From Tethya wilhelma (Eukaryota; Porifera; Demospongiae; Tethyida; Tethyidae), in assembly GCA_964030475.1 (NCBI GenBank), contig CAXIPT010000006.1:405231-469230 (forward strand): a stretch of DNA of 64,000 nucleotides, given 5' to 3'. Both the position numbers and the translations under genes were made by a program. A model generated the notes under the pieces. It worked only from the letters and a program-made list of their open reading frames with translations. It had not been told where the DNA came from and did not search any database. This document shows positions 1 through 9,851 of this stretch, in pieces. The stretch's first letter is position 1. Each line of letters starts with the position of its first letter.

Positions 1-480
1 TTTTGTTTAGGGCTATTTGAGATTGAAATGAGTATAAAGGAATGTACTACCCATGAAAAGAACTTACTTTGTGCTGTCAAAGTTGGCTCAACACATTCTG
101 GTTCTCTGGAAATCCTTTTCAAGTAAGTCAGTTAGTAAGTACGTACGTAAGTACGTTAGCAGAACAAAAATGGCACTATGGTGGCTTCCCACTAGCGCTC
201 ACTACTAGTGCTGAGGAAAGTTTTTGTGAGTTTTAGGCCTTGCATGCAATTGGTAATCTGTCAGTAAGAGCCTCTGAGCACCTTTGAAGGTTTAATTTTG
301 TTTGACTAAATTTTTATAGTGGCCAACATTTTGTATGGTGTCTATGGGACAGGCGGCCCATTCCTACTATACGTACTACCGTACGTATGATAATTTATAA
401 ACACATTATGTATGAGTGTACATTGATGTATTGTTAGACTTACAATGACTCTTTCAGGATCTAATGAGGTCTTAGTTTGT
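1..480. repeat. Dispersed repeat fragment
   Basis: No gene seen. The block containing 'ctgtcaaagttggctcaac' recurs near 14290, and diverged forms occur near 14920, 16120 and 34160. Its end, around 'cggcccattcctactatac' (about 355-375), recurs near 15200 and 16390. It is an old interspersed repeat lying just downstream of the minus-strand gene that ends near 579. No terminal inverted repeats or coding capacity are visible. Confidence 0.6.
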
Positions 481-512
481 CCTGATGGAAGAGTGGCACT
501 TGATTGACTCTC

Positions 513-545
<33 letters not shown>

Positions 546-2132
546 TGTGTGTGTGCATAATATGCGTGTTAAACTTACAAGAATATTTTCGTATTTCTCT
601 ACTGTTTTCTTTGCTCTCTCTAGATTCATCTTGTCTTGTTTTTTCTTATGTTTTGTTTCTCTTAGTTTCAGTTGTAATTGCATGACTTCCATCTTTAGGG
701 TGAGTAGCTGCTGCTCTTTTGTATCATCTTCTTTCATTTCTTCAGCTGAGGGTTGCTCTGATCTACGATGATTGGAGTTCAACTCCTCTCGTAACTTTTC
801 CATCTCTCTTTCTTGTGCAGCAATCTTCTCTGAAAGTCGACTGATCTCTTTCTCCTTGTCTGTCAGTTCTTGAGTGTACAACTGGATCTCTTCTTTCTTC
901 TTGCTTGCCTCCTCCATAGCAACATCTCGCTGAATCTATAAGAGTAACAAACCATCATGTATGTCAGCACATGGAACATTGACTAGCAGAATTAATTATT
1001 ACCTCAACTTCTCTCAAGTACTTTTCATGTGACACAGATGCAGCACTTTGTTCCATCAATTTCCTATTCATCTCTTCTTGTTGTTCATCAAATGACTCTC
1101 TCAATTTCTTCACTTCTGTTTCCAGCTTAAACACTCGATCAGACTTGGCACTCAACTCTTTCATCATCCTGGCTAGCTCTGCTTCTTTATCCTTGAGCTG
1201 TTTCTTGGTGGATTCAAGTTCTGTCTGTTTCAAAGCTAGTTGCTGTTCAAGAATTTTGATCTGTTCAGTCTTCTCTTTCAGTAGCTTGTCTAGAAGTTGA
1301 ATCTCGTCTTCTTTTGCTGATAGTTTCATATTCTCAAACATTTTGAACTCTCTCTGTCGTTGTTCAAGTTGCATCTTCAAAAATTCTGTTTCATCTGTGA
1401 GTGACTTGACCCTGTGCTGGAGCAGTGGTACTTCCTCTGAAACCTCCTTCTCCAATTTTTGAATCGTAGCACTTTGAATTTTCTTACTATCTTCTAACTC
1501 TTTCGCTTTCACTGATAGCTTTTCTTCACTCTCCATGAGCTTAGTGGTGGCACTGTCTTCAACAGCAGATGCTGTTGTCAAGTGAAATTGCTGTGGCAAA
1601 CCTACAAATTGAGAAGAATATATCAGGAATGATGTCAACAAGTCTTTTATTTTAGCATTTAGAGCCACAAGTTTCTTAATTACCATATTTCTCAGCTAGG
1701 CTATCAGCAAGGCCTTTCATTCCAATATTGACCAGGGCTGAGAATAGTTTGGTCCAAGTAGGCTTCTCCAGCTGTTCCCACTGAATCAGCATATGCAATC
1801 GACAGTCTTCAGTATAGCGATGGTCCTTACGAATGGCCAACAGTTGGTGTGTAGGTATCTTCAGCTGAACACCTAGCTTAAACCATGCAAGGACTCCATT
1901 CAGCTCAACTTCAAGATCTGCTAACTCAGCACTATCAACACCACCTAATGACATAAAATTGTAGCATGCATGTCAATGACAGTGTACTAAGCCATGTGGG
2001 TAATACATAATACACACATACGTTTGTTGCTAGGAGTTTGAGCGGTAGAATCATTCTGAGAATCGGAGGAAGTGTTGGTGACTTCCTGAGGTCTACTACC
2101 CAGAGAGGTGGTGGACACCATGGCTTGATCAC

Positions 2133-2536
2133 CTGCAGATTATCATAAAAACAATAATGCCACAACTATTCTCTCTCACCACAATGTGGTGAGAACTAGA
2201 GTAGCTACTCACTGTTGTTTATGTAGGAGTAAGAAAGGAAAGGAATTTATAATTATGAGTGTATTACATGTAGTATTTTAAAAGGTCAACCTTTCTTTAT
2301 TTCTGTGATAATAATTGTAGATCATCTAAGTTATTAAACTCTATACAGCTATACGAGAAAGCTTTGCCTAGATCTGGAGGTATTATAAAAAGTCATTGTA
2401 GAACATGCACAAGAGGATATCCCTGGGCCATTTCAGGCTAATTGCATTATGAATGAGATCACGTGATGTCATTTCCTGGTCGCATAGCTCACTTTTTCTC
2501 AGACTTATTGCAGCTATTCTGACACAGTAACAGGCT

Positions 2537-2590
<54 letters not shown>

Positions 2591-3257
2591 TCCTTGCTTT
2601 TTCAAGTGAATAAGAGTCAGAAAATGCCTCAAATCAAAGCATAATCATGTGACCGTTTTAATTACGAAATGGCCCACGGACATGGGACCTCCTCTGGTAT
2701 AACAGTTTGTCTGTCACATGTAAGCAATGGTATATAGTGCATCATGTGATCAATAGCTTGATAAGATGTGTGGTCTACTATGGTCGTACTATTGTTTGAC
2801 TAGGAGAATTAATGATCTGGTTAATGAGGCAAGAAAGGAATTCTATAATGAACTTCATAAAACAGTATAATAAATAATTATTCTATTGTAGATATCATCA
2901 AAAGTGCCCATAATACTAAAGTCCATCTGCTTTGAGAATGCTGGTAGAAAAACTTGAATAACTTTCTAAATATCCAACCAAATTCAAAATGTCAAACACC
3001 ATTGGAAAGCGCTCGTTCTTTTGGTTGCTTTTCCAGCTTCCTACGCCTTACTAGTCAAAAGTTAGCTATTTTGCGCCATATATGAAAAGTATTGTATGAA
3101 TTTATCTCATTAGTTCACTTCAGGAGGCATTATCAAACCAGATAGACTTAAGTATTGCATGTGTTTATGGGACATTCATTACGTGTACAACTGCATGATT
3201 GTGTGATAATGATACAATGCAAGTTTCTACTAAAGTAAAATCACACGATACACTCAC
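2133..3257. other. Long first intron of copy A with a microsatellite and repeat piece
   Basis: No coding sequence seen. It holds an (AG)n tract at about 2536-2586 and, near 2915-3110, a repeat carrying 'ctaaagtccatctgctttga', shared with 34803-34960 and in part with 46150-46215. The stretch 2405-2485 is the inverted counterpart of 5040-5120, the outer arm of the A/B inverted repeat. Confidence 0.6.
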
Positions 3258-3796
3258 CACTCATATCAGCAGCACTAGGGGGTGGCTTGGTAAACATGGC
3301 ATTGGTGAAATCAAGTATTTTGCTTCGTTTCCATCTCTCAAACATAAAATTGCAGTTTGCGGCATTAACCACTTCTGGCCATCCTACAGCTGGAGACACC
3401 AGGTAAACCTTCACCTCAACAGCTACCTGGAGCTGCTCCATAGAAGGAGCTGATTGTGAAGATTGGGGCTGTTTTGACAATTTGCTTTCTTTCACAAAAA
3501 GATTGGCAATTGCTGATGAAAGTTCTTTTTGAATATCTTCTTTTCTGGTCAAGAATTCCTTTAATGAAGATTTCGATGCAAACTTGGCAAGAAACAAAGC
3601 TACTTGTTCATAGTAGAAAGTTTCAACTGAATAGACTCCATGCTTGCTTGCTACAGGAGACACTGCTTGGTGTAAGATGGTTGACAGTTTGACAGAGATG
3701 CCTCTGGCCGTCAACACTGGCTCTCCACTGACTGTCTTGATCTCAGCTGGACTTCCATTGATGGTGATAGGAGTCCTCAGGAGAAAGAAGTCACTG

Positions 3797-4036
3797 CAGT
3801 GGCGGATCCAGAGGGGTTTCCGTAGTTTCCGTGGAAACCCCCTTTTGGCCAGGCCAGCTTATAATTTTTTTACAAGAAACAATAGAAAGCTAACTTACAA
3901 GTAGAAAATACTTACTTGGAGAGTCTTGAAAGATAATTTAGAACAAGAAATACAAGTAGAACAGCTAGCTAGTCAGCTCACTAGCGCGCGCACTATTGTT
4001 AGAAACCCCCTTTCAAAAATCCTAGATCCGCCACTG
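3797..4036. mobile_element. Non-autonomous hAT-like element in exon 1 of copy A
   Basis: The ends are 'cagtggcggatcc' and its near-complement 'gatccgccactg', typical of hAT-type terminal inverted repeats. It is flanked by 5-bp direct repeats cactg (3792-3796 and 4037-4041). The intact paralogue E has an uninterrupted site, so the insertion is demonstrable by comparison. The element is 240 bp, has no transposase, and its translation ends exon 1 after about 13 foreign residues. The 5-bp duplication fits some hAT subgroups; the class is inferred from the ends. Confidence 0.85.
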
Positions 4037-4151
4037 CACTGTAACAGGAGGAGTGAAGATTGAACTCAACACCAGAGCTAGCAGAGCTAGGCTTTGGTTT
4101 AGGTTTAGGTTTTGGCTTGGGTTTTGGCTTAGGCTTTACACCAGTCGACAT

Positions 4152-5378
4152 TTTTGGTAAGTTTTCAGAGACAATACTTGCCCAAATTGCAACCGCTTCC
4201 AAGCGTTCACCAAATAAAACCACAAATACGAGACACGCCCCTCTAGCTGTAACTAATTGCGTGCTGATTTCCCGCGCGCGCGCATAATGAAACGTTTTGA
4301 AGACCTTTGCCAAACAAATGACTAACATCACCCTTGCTGCTGCTCGCTCCGAGTTGTTTGTGACAGGAGAAGATTTCACTGAATGAAAGTGTTGGATCAT
4401 TGAATGCTAAATTCCTAGTTCACCATGTTTCAGTGTCGTTGGACTGATGGTCCAGACCAGAGTGCAGACTTGAAAAGTCACCGACTTAGTAAAGAAAGTT
4501 AGCTTGACTATGAAATGAAAGAATGTACTGGTGAGAGGATCAGATTCTGTCATAAGGGGTATCGGTCTTTAAAGTTTCAACACAATTAATGTTTTGTCCC
4601 AAGCAAAAATTGACGTGGGAAAATACTTATAACCTCAGAATAAGACATAATTATTTCACTTTTATTTTCATCCTAAAAAAAACATAATTTTTCAGAGTAC
4701 CTTTGTACATTTTATACAGACAAAAGTTAACTACTTATTTTCAGTATCACTTGCCAAATACTTCCTTGATTTTTGATGTTTTTGATGTTGTAAATCCACC
4801 TGCTTTATAGCCTTGTAAATCAGGCTTTCTCCAGCAGATGATAATAGAGTTAATACTTTAAAGGAGGTCAAAGGTCAAGCAACATGTACTATGTCAATCT
4901 ATTGTGTTTCTATCCACACACATCACATGACATGCAGTAAAGAAGATAGGTGGAGTGGGAGGGGCCTGTTACTGGGACAACATCTCCAAATTTCAAGGTC
5001 GAGGAAATCCCCCATCGGCTGGTGTGAGAGGAAAGNGAAATGACATCACGTGATCTCATTCATAATGCAATTAGCCTGGAATGGCCCAGGGATATCCTCT
5101 TGTGCATGTTCTACAATGACTTTTTATAATACCTCCAGATCTAGGCAAAGCTTTCTCATATAGCTATATAGAGTTTAATAACTTAGATGATCTACAATTA
5201 TTATCACAAAACTGAAGAAAGGTTGACCTTTTAAAATGCTACATGTAATATACTCATAATTAAATTCCTTTCTTTTCCTTACTCCTACACAAACAACAGT
5301 GAGTAGCTACTCTAGTTCTCACCACATTGTGGCGAGAGAGAATAGTTGTGGCATTATTGTTTTTATGATAATCTGCAG
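4152..5378. other. Spacer between head-to-head copies A and B
   Basis: No gene recognised. Copy A starts at 4151 reading left; copy B exons start at 5379 reading right. A single N at 5036 is followed immediately by the start of homology to the inverted arm at 2405-2485. No Lys-Pro exon for copy B is present, so copy B lacks the first exon seen in A and E, or it was lost at the N. Promoter elements could not be identified. Confidence 0.55.
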
Positions 5379-7733
5379 GTGATCAAGCCATGGTGTCCAC
5401 CACCTCTCTGGGTAGTACACCTCAGGAAGTCACCAACACCTCCTTCGATTCTCAGAATGATTCTACCACTCAAGCTCCTAGCAACAAACGTATGTGTGTA
5501 TTATGTATTACCCACATGGTTTAGTACACTGTCATTAACATGCATGCTACAATTCTATGCCATTAGGTGGTGTTGATAGTGCTGAGTTAGCTGATCTTGA
5601 AGTTGAGCTGAATGGAGTTCTTGCATGGTTTAAGCTAGGTGTTCAGCTCAAGATACCTACACACCAACTGTTGGCCATTCGTAAGGACCATCGCTATACT
5701 GAACACTGTCGATTAGAGATGCTGATTCAGTGGGAACAGCGTGAGAAGCCTACTTGGACCAACCTATTCTCAGCCCTGGTCAATATTGGAATGAAAGGCC
5801 TTGCTGATAGTCTAGCCGAGAAATATGGTAAGGAGTTTTTGCCATTATAATGATCGTGATTAGAGATCATGCATAGACGGATGTATATCTGTCACTAATA
5901 CATGTCATTGATTTGTATTGTAATTTTCAATAAAATTTTCTGCTTTAGGTTTGCCACAGCCATTTCGTTTAGCAGTGCCTCGTGCTGAAGATAGTGCCTC
6001 CTCTAACCTCATGGAGAGTGAACAAAGGCTCTCAGAGAAAACAAAAGAATTACAGCAAACAAAACAGCATCAAAGTGCATCGAGTCAAAAATTGGAAAAG
6101 GAGATTTCAAAAGAAGTACCACTGCTCCAACACAAAGTCAAAATGTTAAAGGAAGAAACAGAATTTCTACAATTTCAACTCGAACGTCGAAATGAAGAAT
6201 TGAAAATGTTTCAGAAAATGAAACAGACAGCAAATAAAGATGAACTTCAACTAGTAGAGAATTTGTTGGAGGAGAAAACTGAACAGATCAAATCTCTTGA
6301 AATTCAATTGGCTCAGAAGGAAAAAGAACTTGACTCCACCAAGAAACAGCTCAAGGATAAAGAAGCAGAGCTAGCCGGAATGATGAAAGAGTTGAGTGCC
6401 AAGTCTGATCGAGTGTTTGAGCTGGAAACAGAAGTGAAGAAATTGAGAGAGTCATTTGATGAACAACAAGAAGAGATGAACAGGAAATTAATGGAACAAA
6501 GTGCTGCATCTGTGTCACACGAAGAATACTTAAAAGAAATTAAGGTAAAGGGTAACAACTGACAATGCTACATGTACTGAGATGATGGTTTGCTAATTTT
6601 TTGTAGATTCAGCGAGATATTGCTATGGAGGAGGCAAACAAGAAGAAAGAAGAGATCAAGTCATGCACTCAAAAACTGACAGGCAAGGAGAAAGAGATCA
6701 GTCGACTTTCAGAGAAGATTGCTGCACAAGAAAGAGAAATGGAAAAGTTACGAGAGGAGTTGGACTCTAAATCAGAGCAACCCTCAGCTGAAGAAATGAA
6801 AGAAGATGATGCAAAAGAGCAGCAGCTACTCACCCTGATGATGGGAGTCATGCAATTAAAGCTGAAACAAAGAGAAGCAAGAGATAAGAAAGAACAAGAT
6901 AAGCTAAACCTAGAGGGAGCAAAGAAAACAGTAGAGAAATACGAGAAATTACAGGTAAGTTATTTTACTGATACACAAATTTAAATTTACGACAATTACT
7001 TATTCGCAGATGAAGCCCACCAATACAGAGAACAGTCAAAGTTCGGTTGGTGAACATGATGTTAAGTATTCAACTCAAAGCATGGTGGTAAGTGAATCAG
7101 TACAAGGAACACTCATTGTACTGTTAGAAACATGTTTACCACGGTGTACTTATAGACTTTGCCGACAGAAATTAAACTCACTACTTTTTCTTTTGAAGTA
7201 TCTGATTTAGTTTTCTATTCTGTTTAACTTTCAATGTTTGAATTTGGCCTCATGTTAGCAAGTTACCATAATGAGCAATATCATTACATTATTATACAGC
7301 CAACTTCCAATGATCAGACTGGCCCTACTTCTACACCACAAGAGGTAGTGCCTCATCCTGGCAATGAGAAAGGTAAAAACAAAAACATGCAAAAAAAAAA
7401 GTGTTAAAATTCATGAATCTGAGTGGTTGTTATCTCAGTCTGTTGTTCTATACAGCCTCAATGATAAAAGTTGTAGCATTGTACTCCTTCACTGGTCGTA
7501 GTGAGCAGGAGCTCAGTTTCAAAGAGGGAGATATCTTACAAACGACTCAAAAATGGTCCACAGACTGGTGGTATGGGATGGACAGTGATGGCAGACAAGG
7601 TTACATCCCTGTGAATTATGTCAAGATCATGGAATCTTCAAGTCCAACTGGAGATCTCACACTATATGTAGGTTTNCAATGCCATCTGCAATCAGTATAT
7701 GTAATAGTAAGAAAACCATTAATTTGTTTTTAG
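5379..7733 (+). CDS. Death-domain/coiled-coil/SH3 protein copy B (5' partial)
   Basis: Exons: 5379-5489, 5567-5827, 5949-6544, 6607-6954, 7010-7087, 7300-7372 and 7456-7733, all with GT..AG borders and matching phases. The order is a Ser/Thr/Gln-rich linker, a death domain (exon 2, 261 nt), about 320 residues of charged coiled coil, a low-complexity linker, then an SH3 domain. The SH3 shows ALYSFTG, the paired Trp of WSTDWWYG, and GYIPVNYV. The first ATG in exon 1 is at 5390; by homology with A and E an upstream Lys-Pro exon should exist but is not found. The 3' end is uncertain: a donor-like gtaggt follows LTLY near 7665, and a single N sits at 7676. The parts suggest a scaffold linking death-domain oligomers to proline-rich partners. 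This is the most intact copy for the C-terminal half. Confidence 0.82.
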
Positions 7734-7753
7734 GGATATTTTGACATGTACTT

Positions 7754-8310
7754 CTACAGTTCAATTGGTTCCACTATACCTTTAGGTGCAGTGACAGCAA
7801 CATGAAATGGCTGTGGCAAACCTGAAAATTATATATAATAATTGTCATCAAAAAGTACCTTATGATATTATTGACAATGCTTTAATACCATATTTCTTGG
7901 CTAGACTGTCAGCAAGGCCTTTCATTCCAATATTGACCAGGGCTGAGAACAGTTTGGTCCAAGTAGGCTTCTCCAGCTGTTCCCACTGAATCAGCATCTC
8001 CAATCGACACTTCTCCACAGTCCTATGGTCTTCACGAATGGCCAACAGTTTGTGTGTAGGTATCTTCAAATGAACACCTAGCTTAAACCATGCAAGGAAT
8101 CCATTCAGCTCCACTTCAAGATCTGCTAACTCAGCATTATCACTACCACCTGCATGTGAATTGCCAGTCAGTCAACCCAGTTGATTACAAAGTTGTAAAT
8201 TGTATATTCAATACACATACATTTGTTGCCATGAGCTTGAGTGGTAGAATCATTCTGAGAATCGGAGGAGGTACTACCCAGAGAGGTGGTGGACACCATA
8301 GCTTGATCAC
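7754..8310 (-). pseudogene. Death-domain copy D, short fragment
   Basis: Exons on the minus strand: 8221-8310 (linker, shorter than in paralogues), 7889-8149 (death domain, 261 nt, intact) and from 7821 a start of the coiled-coil exon that reads about 20 residues to a stop at 7754-7756. The remaining coiled coil, the SH3 and the Lys-Pro first exon are absent. It converges on copy B, and a single N at 7676 lies between them. It may be a truncated duplicate or the remnant of an assembly join. The death-domain part is clear; expression as a gene is doubtful. Confidence 0.65.
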
Positions 8311-8418
8311 CTGCACATTATCACAGACAGGACATGTATGTACATTGTGATGATATTAGTTGCATGCAGTGTGACAGTGTACAATTAAGAGAGACCATGA
8401 ATAGTTGTTGCATGAGGA

Positions 8419-8701
8419 CTAAAGTCCATTCGCGTTCACTTTGCCGGTTCAAATTTCTTCATAACTTGGCCGTAATACATGCTATTGCGTTATTCTAGAT
8501 ACCATTCAACTGTAAATTTCACCCGGTTTCTGTTAGTGGCTTTTAAAATACTCTACACCTTACCAGTCAAAAGTTACAGCCTCCTAAGTGTCTGCCCCAT
8601 ATATAAACTATGGGACATTCCATTGACCACAGATACTACAAACCTATAGTAAGTCAAACCACACTACTTTCGGCGGCAAAGTGAACGCGAATAGACTTTA
8701 G
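8419..8701. mobile_element. Small inverted-repeat element
   Basis: Left end 'attcgcgttcactttgccg' (8428-8446) is matched in inverted form by 'cggcaaagtgaacgcgaat' near 8673-8692, with a further ctaaag/ctttag match at the outer edges. No coding capacity, about 283 bp. Repeats near 2915 and 34803 share the 'ctaaagtcc' start but diverge inside, so it may be one of several related families. Confidence 0.65.
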
Positions 8702-8884
8702 AGTAGCTACTCACTATATATTGTTCAATTGACAATGTGTATTGCTGCTACATAGTACAAGGTGGTTTTATCCTAGGGTACATCAGCTGAGTTTATTTAG
8801 TGACCACTATGGTACAAGTTATGCACCCTCGGGGAATACATACAACAGCCCTCAGGAGTACAATTACCATACACACTAGATACA

Positions 8885-9307
8885 AATATTACCAAGAGTA
8901 CATAATCAGGGAAGAGAAGAGTAGTGAACTTCATATTACGCTGCACAAAATGTGTGCGGAAAGTAACGTGACAATACGTAAGGCGCACGTGATGAATATT
9001 GTGGGTATTAAATGTTATTCAGTCCAGTAATAAGGTGAGTTTACGCTATTAAAATTTACGTATAGAACACATACAGAACATGGCTGTCCACGCTTCGACT
9101 TCTTCATCGTCAGAGTCCAGTAAGTTAACTAGAACCGTAGTTTATCTGTTAGAACTGTTTTGGGCGTTTTTATTAGCCTTTAATAACCACAATATTTATC
9201 ACGTGCGCCTTACGTATTGTCACGTTACTTTCCACACACATTTTGTGCAGCATAATACGAAGTTCGATACTCTCTCTTCCCTTCCCTGATTATGTACTCT
9301 TGATATT
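8885..9307. repeat. Long hairpin with about 128-bp arms
   Basis: Arms 8885-9012 and 9179-9307 are inverted copies at roughly 90 percent identity (for example 'ggcgcacgtgat' against 'atcacgtgcgcc'). The loop of about 166 bp contains an ATG at 9080 followed by 14 codons, rich in Ser, and a donor-like gtaagt at 9120. A third partial copy of one arm lies near 21480-21600. It could be an inverted-repeat element; the loop mini-ORF is not enough to call a gene. Confidence 0.6.
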
Positions 9308-9574
9308 ACATATCTCTCTCACATGACATCACTGTATTTGGTATGCAAGGACAGTATACTGATCATGAGGGTGCATCATGTGATTGATAAGTGCTAAGAA
9401 GTCTTACGATGACAGGGTTGTGGTATAACGTTTGTGAAGAAAAATTTTTGAGGAAAGAAAAGTAATTTTTATTATGAACTTGATGAAGGTTAAATCATCA
9501 AACATGCACAATAGTTAAAGTAACGTGTTTATGGGACAATAATTCAGTGGATATGCACTCACTGTATATAATTA

Positions 9575-9690
9575 CAAGTAGTAAAAATTTTTAAAAAATA
9601 AATAATGTAGGAATGGGCAGTGCGGTAAAAAGTATTGGAACAAGGCATGGTCTCAATTTCGACACATGACTACTTCATTTTTATTCTTGA
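9575..9690. repeat. Half copy of the 'gggcagtgcggtaaaaag' element
   Basis: This matches one terminal arm of the paired-arm elements at 13629-14003 and 15492-15841, including 'aatgggcagtgcggtaaaaa'. The opposite arm is missing. It is followed by a GT microsatellite interrupted by a single N at 9763, so the second arm may have been lost at an assembly join. Confidence 0.6.
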
Positions 9691-9851
9691 TCCTTCATAT
9701 GGATTTTCTGAATCAGTGTTGTGTTGCGATGATCTGTACAATAATACCGTAGCTTATCATTCNTGTGTGTGTGTGTGCGTGTGTGTGTGTGTGTGTACAC
9801 GTGTGTGTATGTGTGCGTGCATGTGTGTGTGTGCTGAATTTCTCAACTTAC

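Larger units (their letters stand above)
579..4151 (-). pseudogene. Death-domain/coiled-coil protein copy A, broken by a transposon in exon 1
   Basis: Exons on the minus strand: 3258-4151, 2022-2132, 1684-1944, 1003-1601 and 579-935. Exon 1 starts MSTGVK, followed by a Lys-Pro dipeptide run, then a domain I do not recognise (about 190 residues, ending in a Trp-Lys-Arg and PPPSAAD stretch). Exon 2 is Ser/Thr/Gln-rich. Exon 3 (261 nt) encodes a death domain, recognised from spaced Trp, Leu, Asp and Cys residues and a closing LAxSLAEKYG. Exons 4 and 5 are long charged coiled coils. Later exons, including the SH3 exon of copy B, are absent; a repeat lies at 1-480. A 240-bp element at 3797-4036 puts a stop into exon 1. 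All other exons are open and phase-compatible. The architecture suggests an adaptor in death-domain signalling, but partners cannot be read from the sequence. Confidence 0.72.

Noticed and set aside
4075..4140. TTTAGG-like telomere-type repeats
   Set aside because: This is the antisense of the Lys-Pro codon repeat at the start of copy A; the same occurs in copy E near 18900.
5346..5576. ORF beginning WHYCFYDN, also at 1935-2165 on the minus strand
   Set aside because: It is an alternate frame of the linker exon; the true frame joins the death-domain exon in phase.
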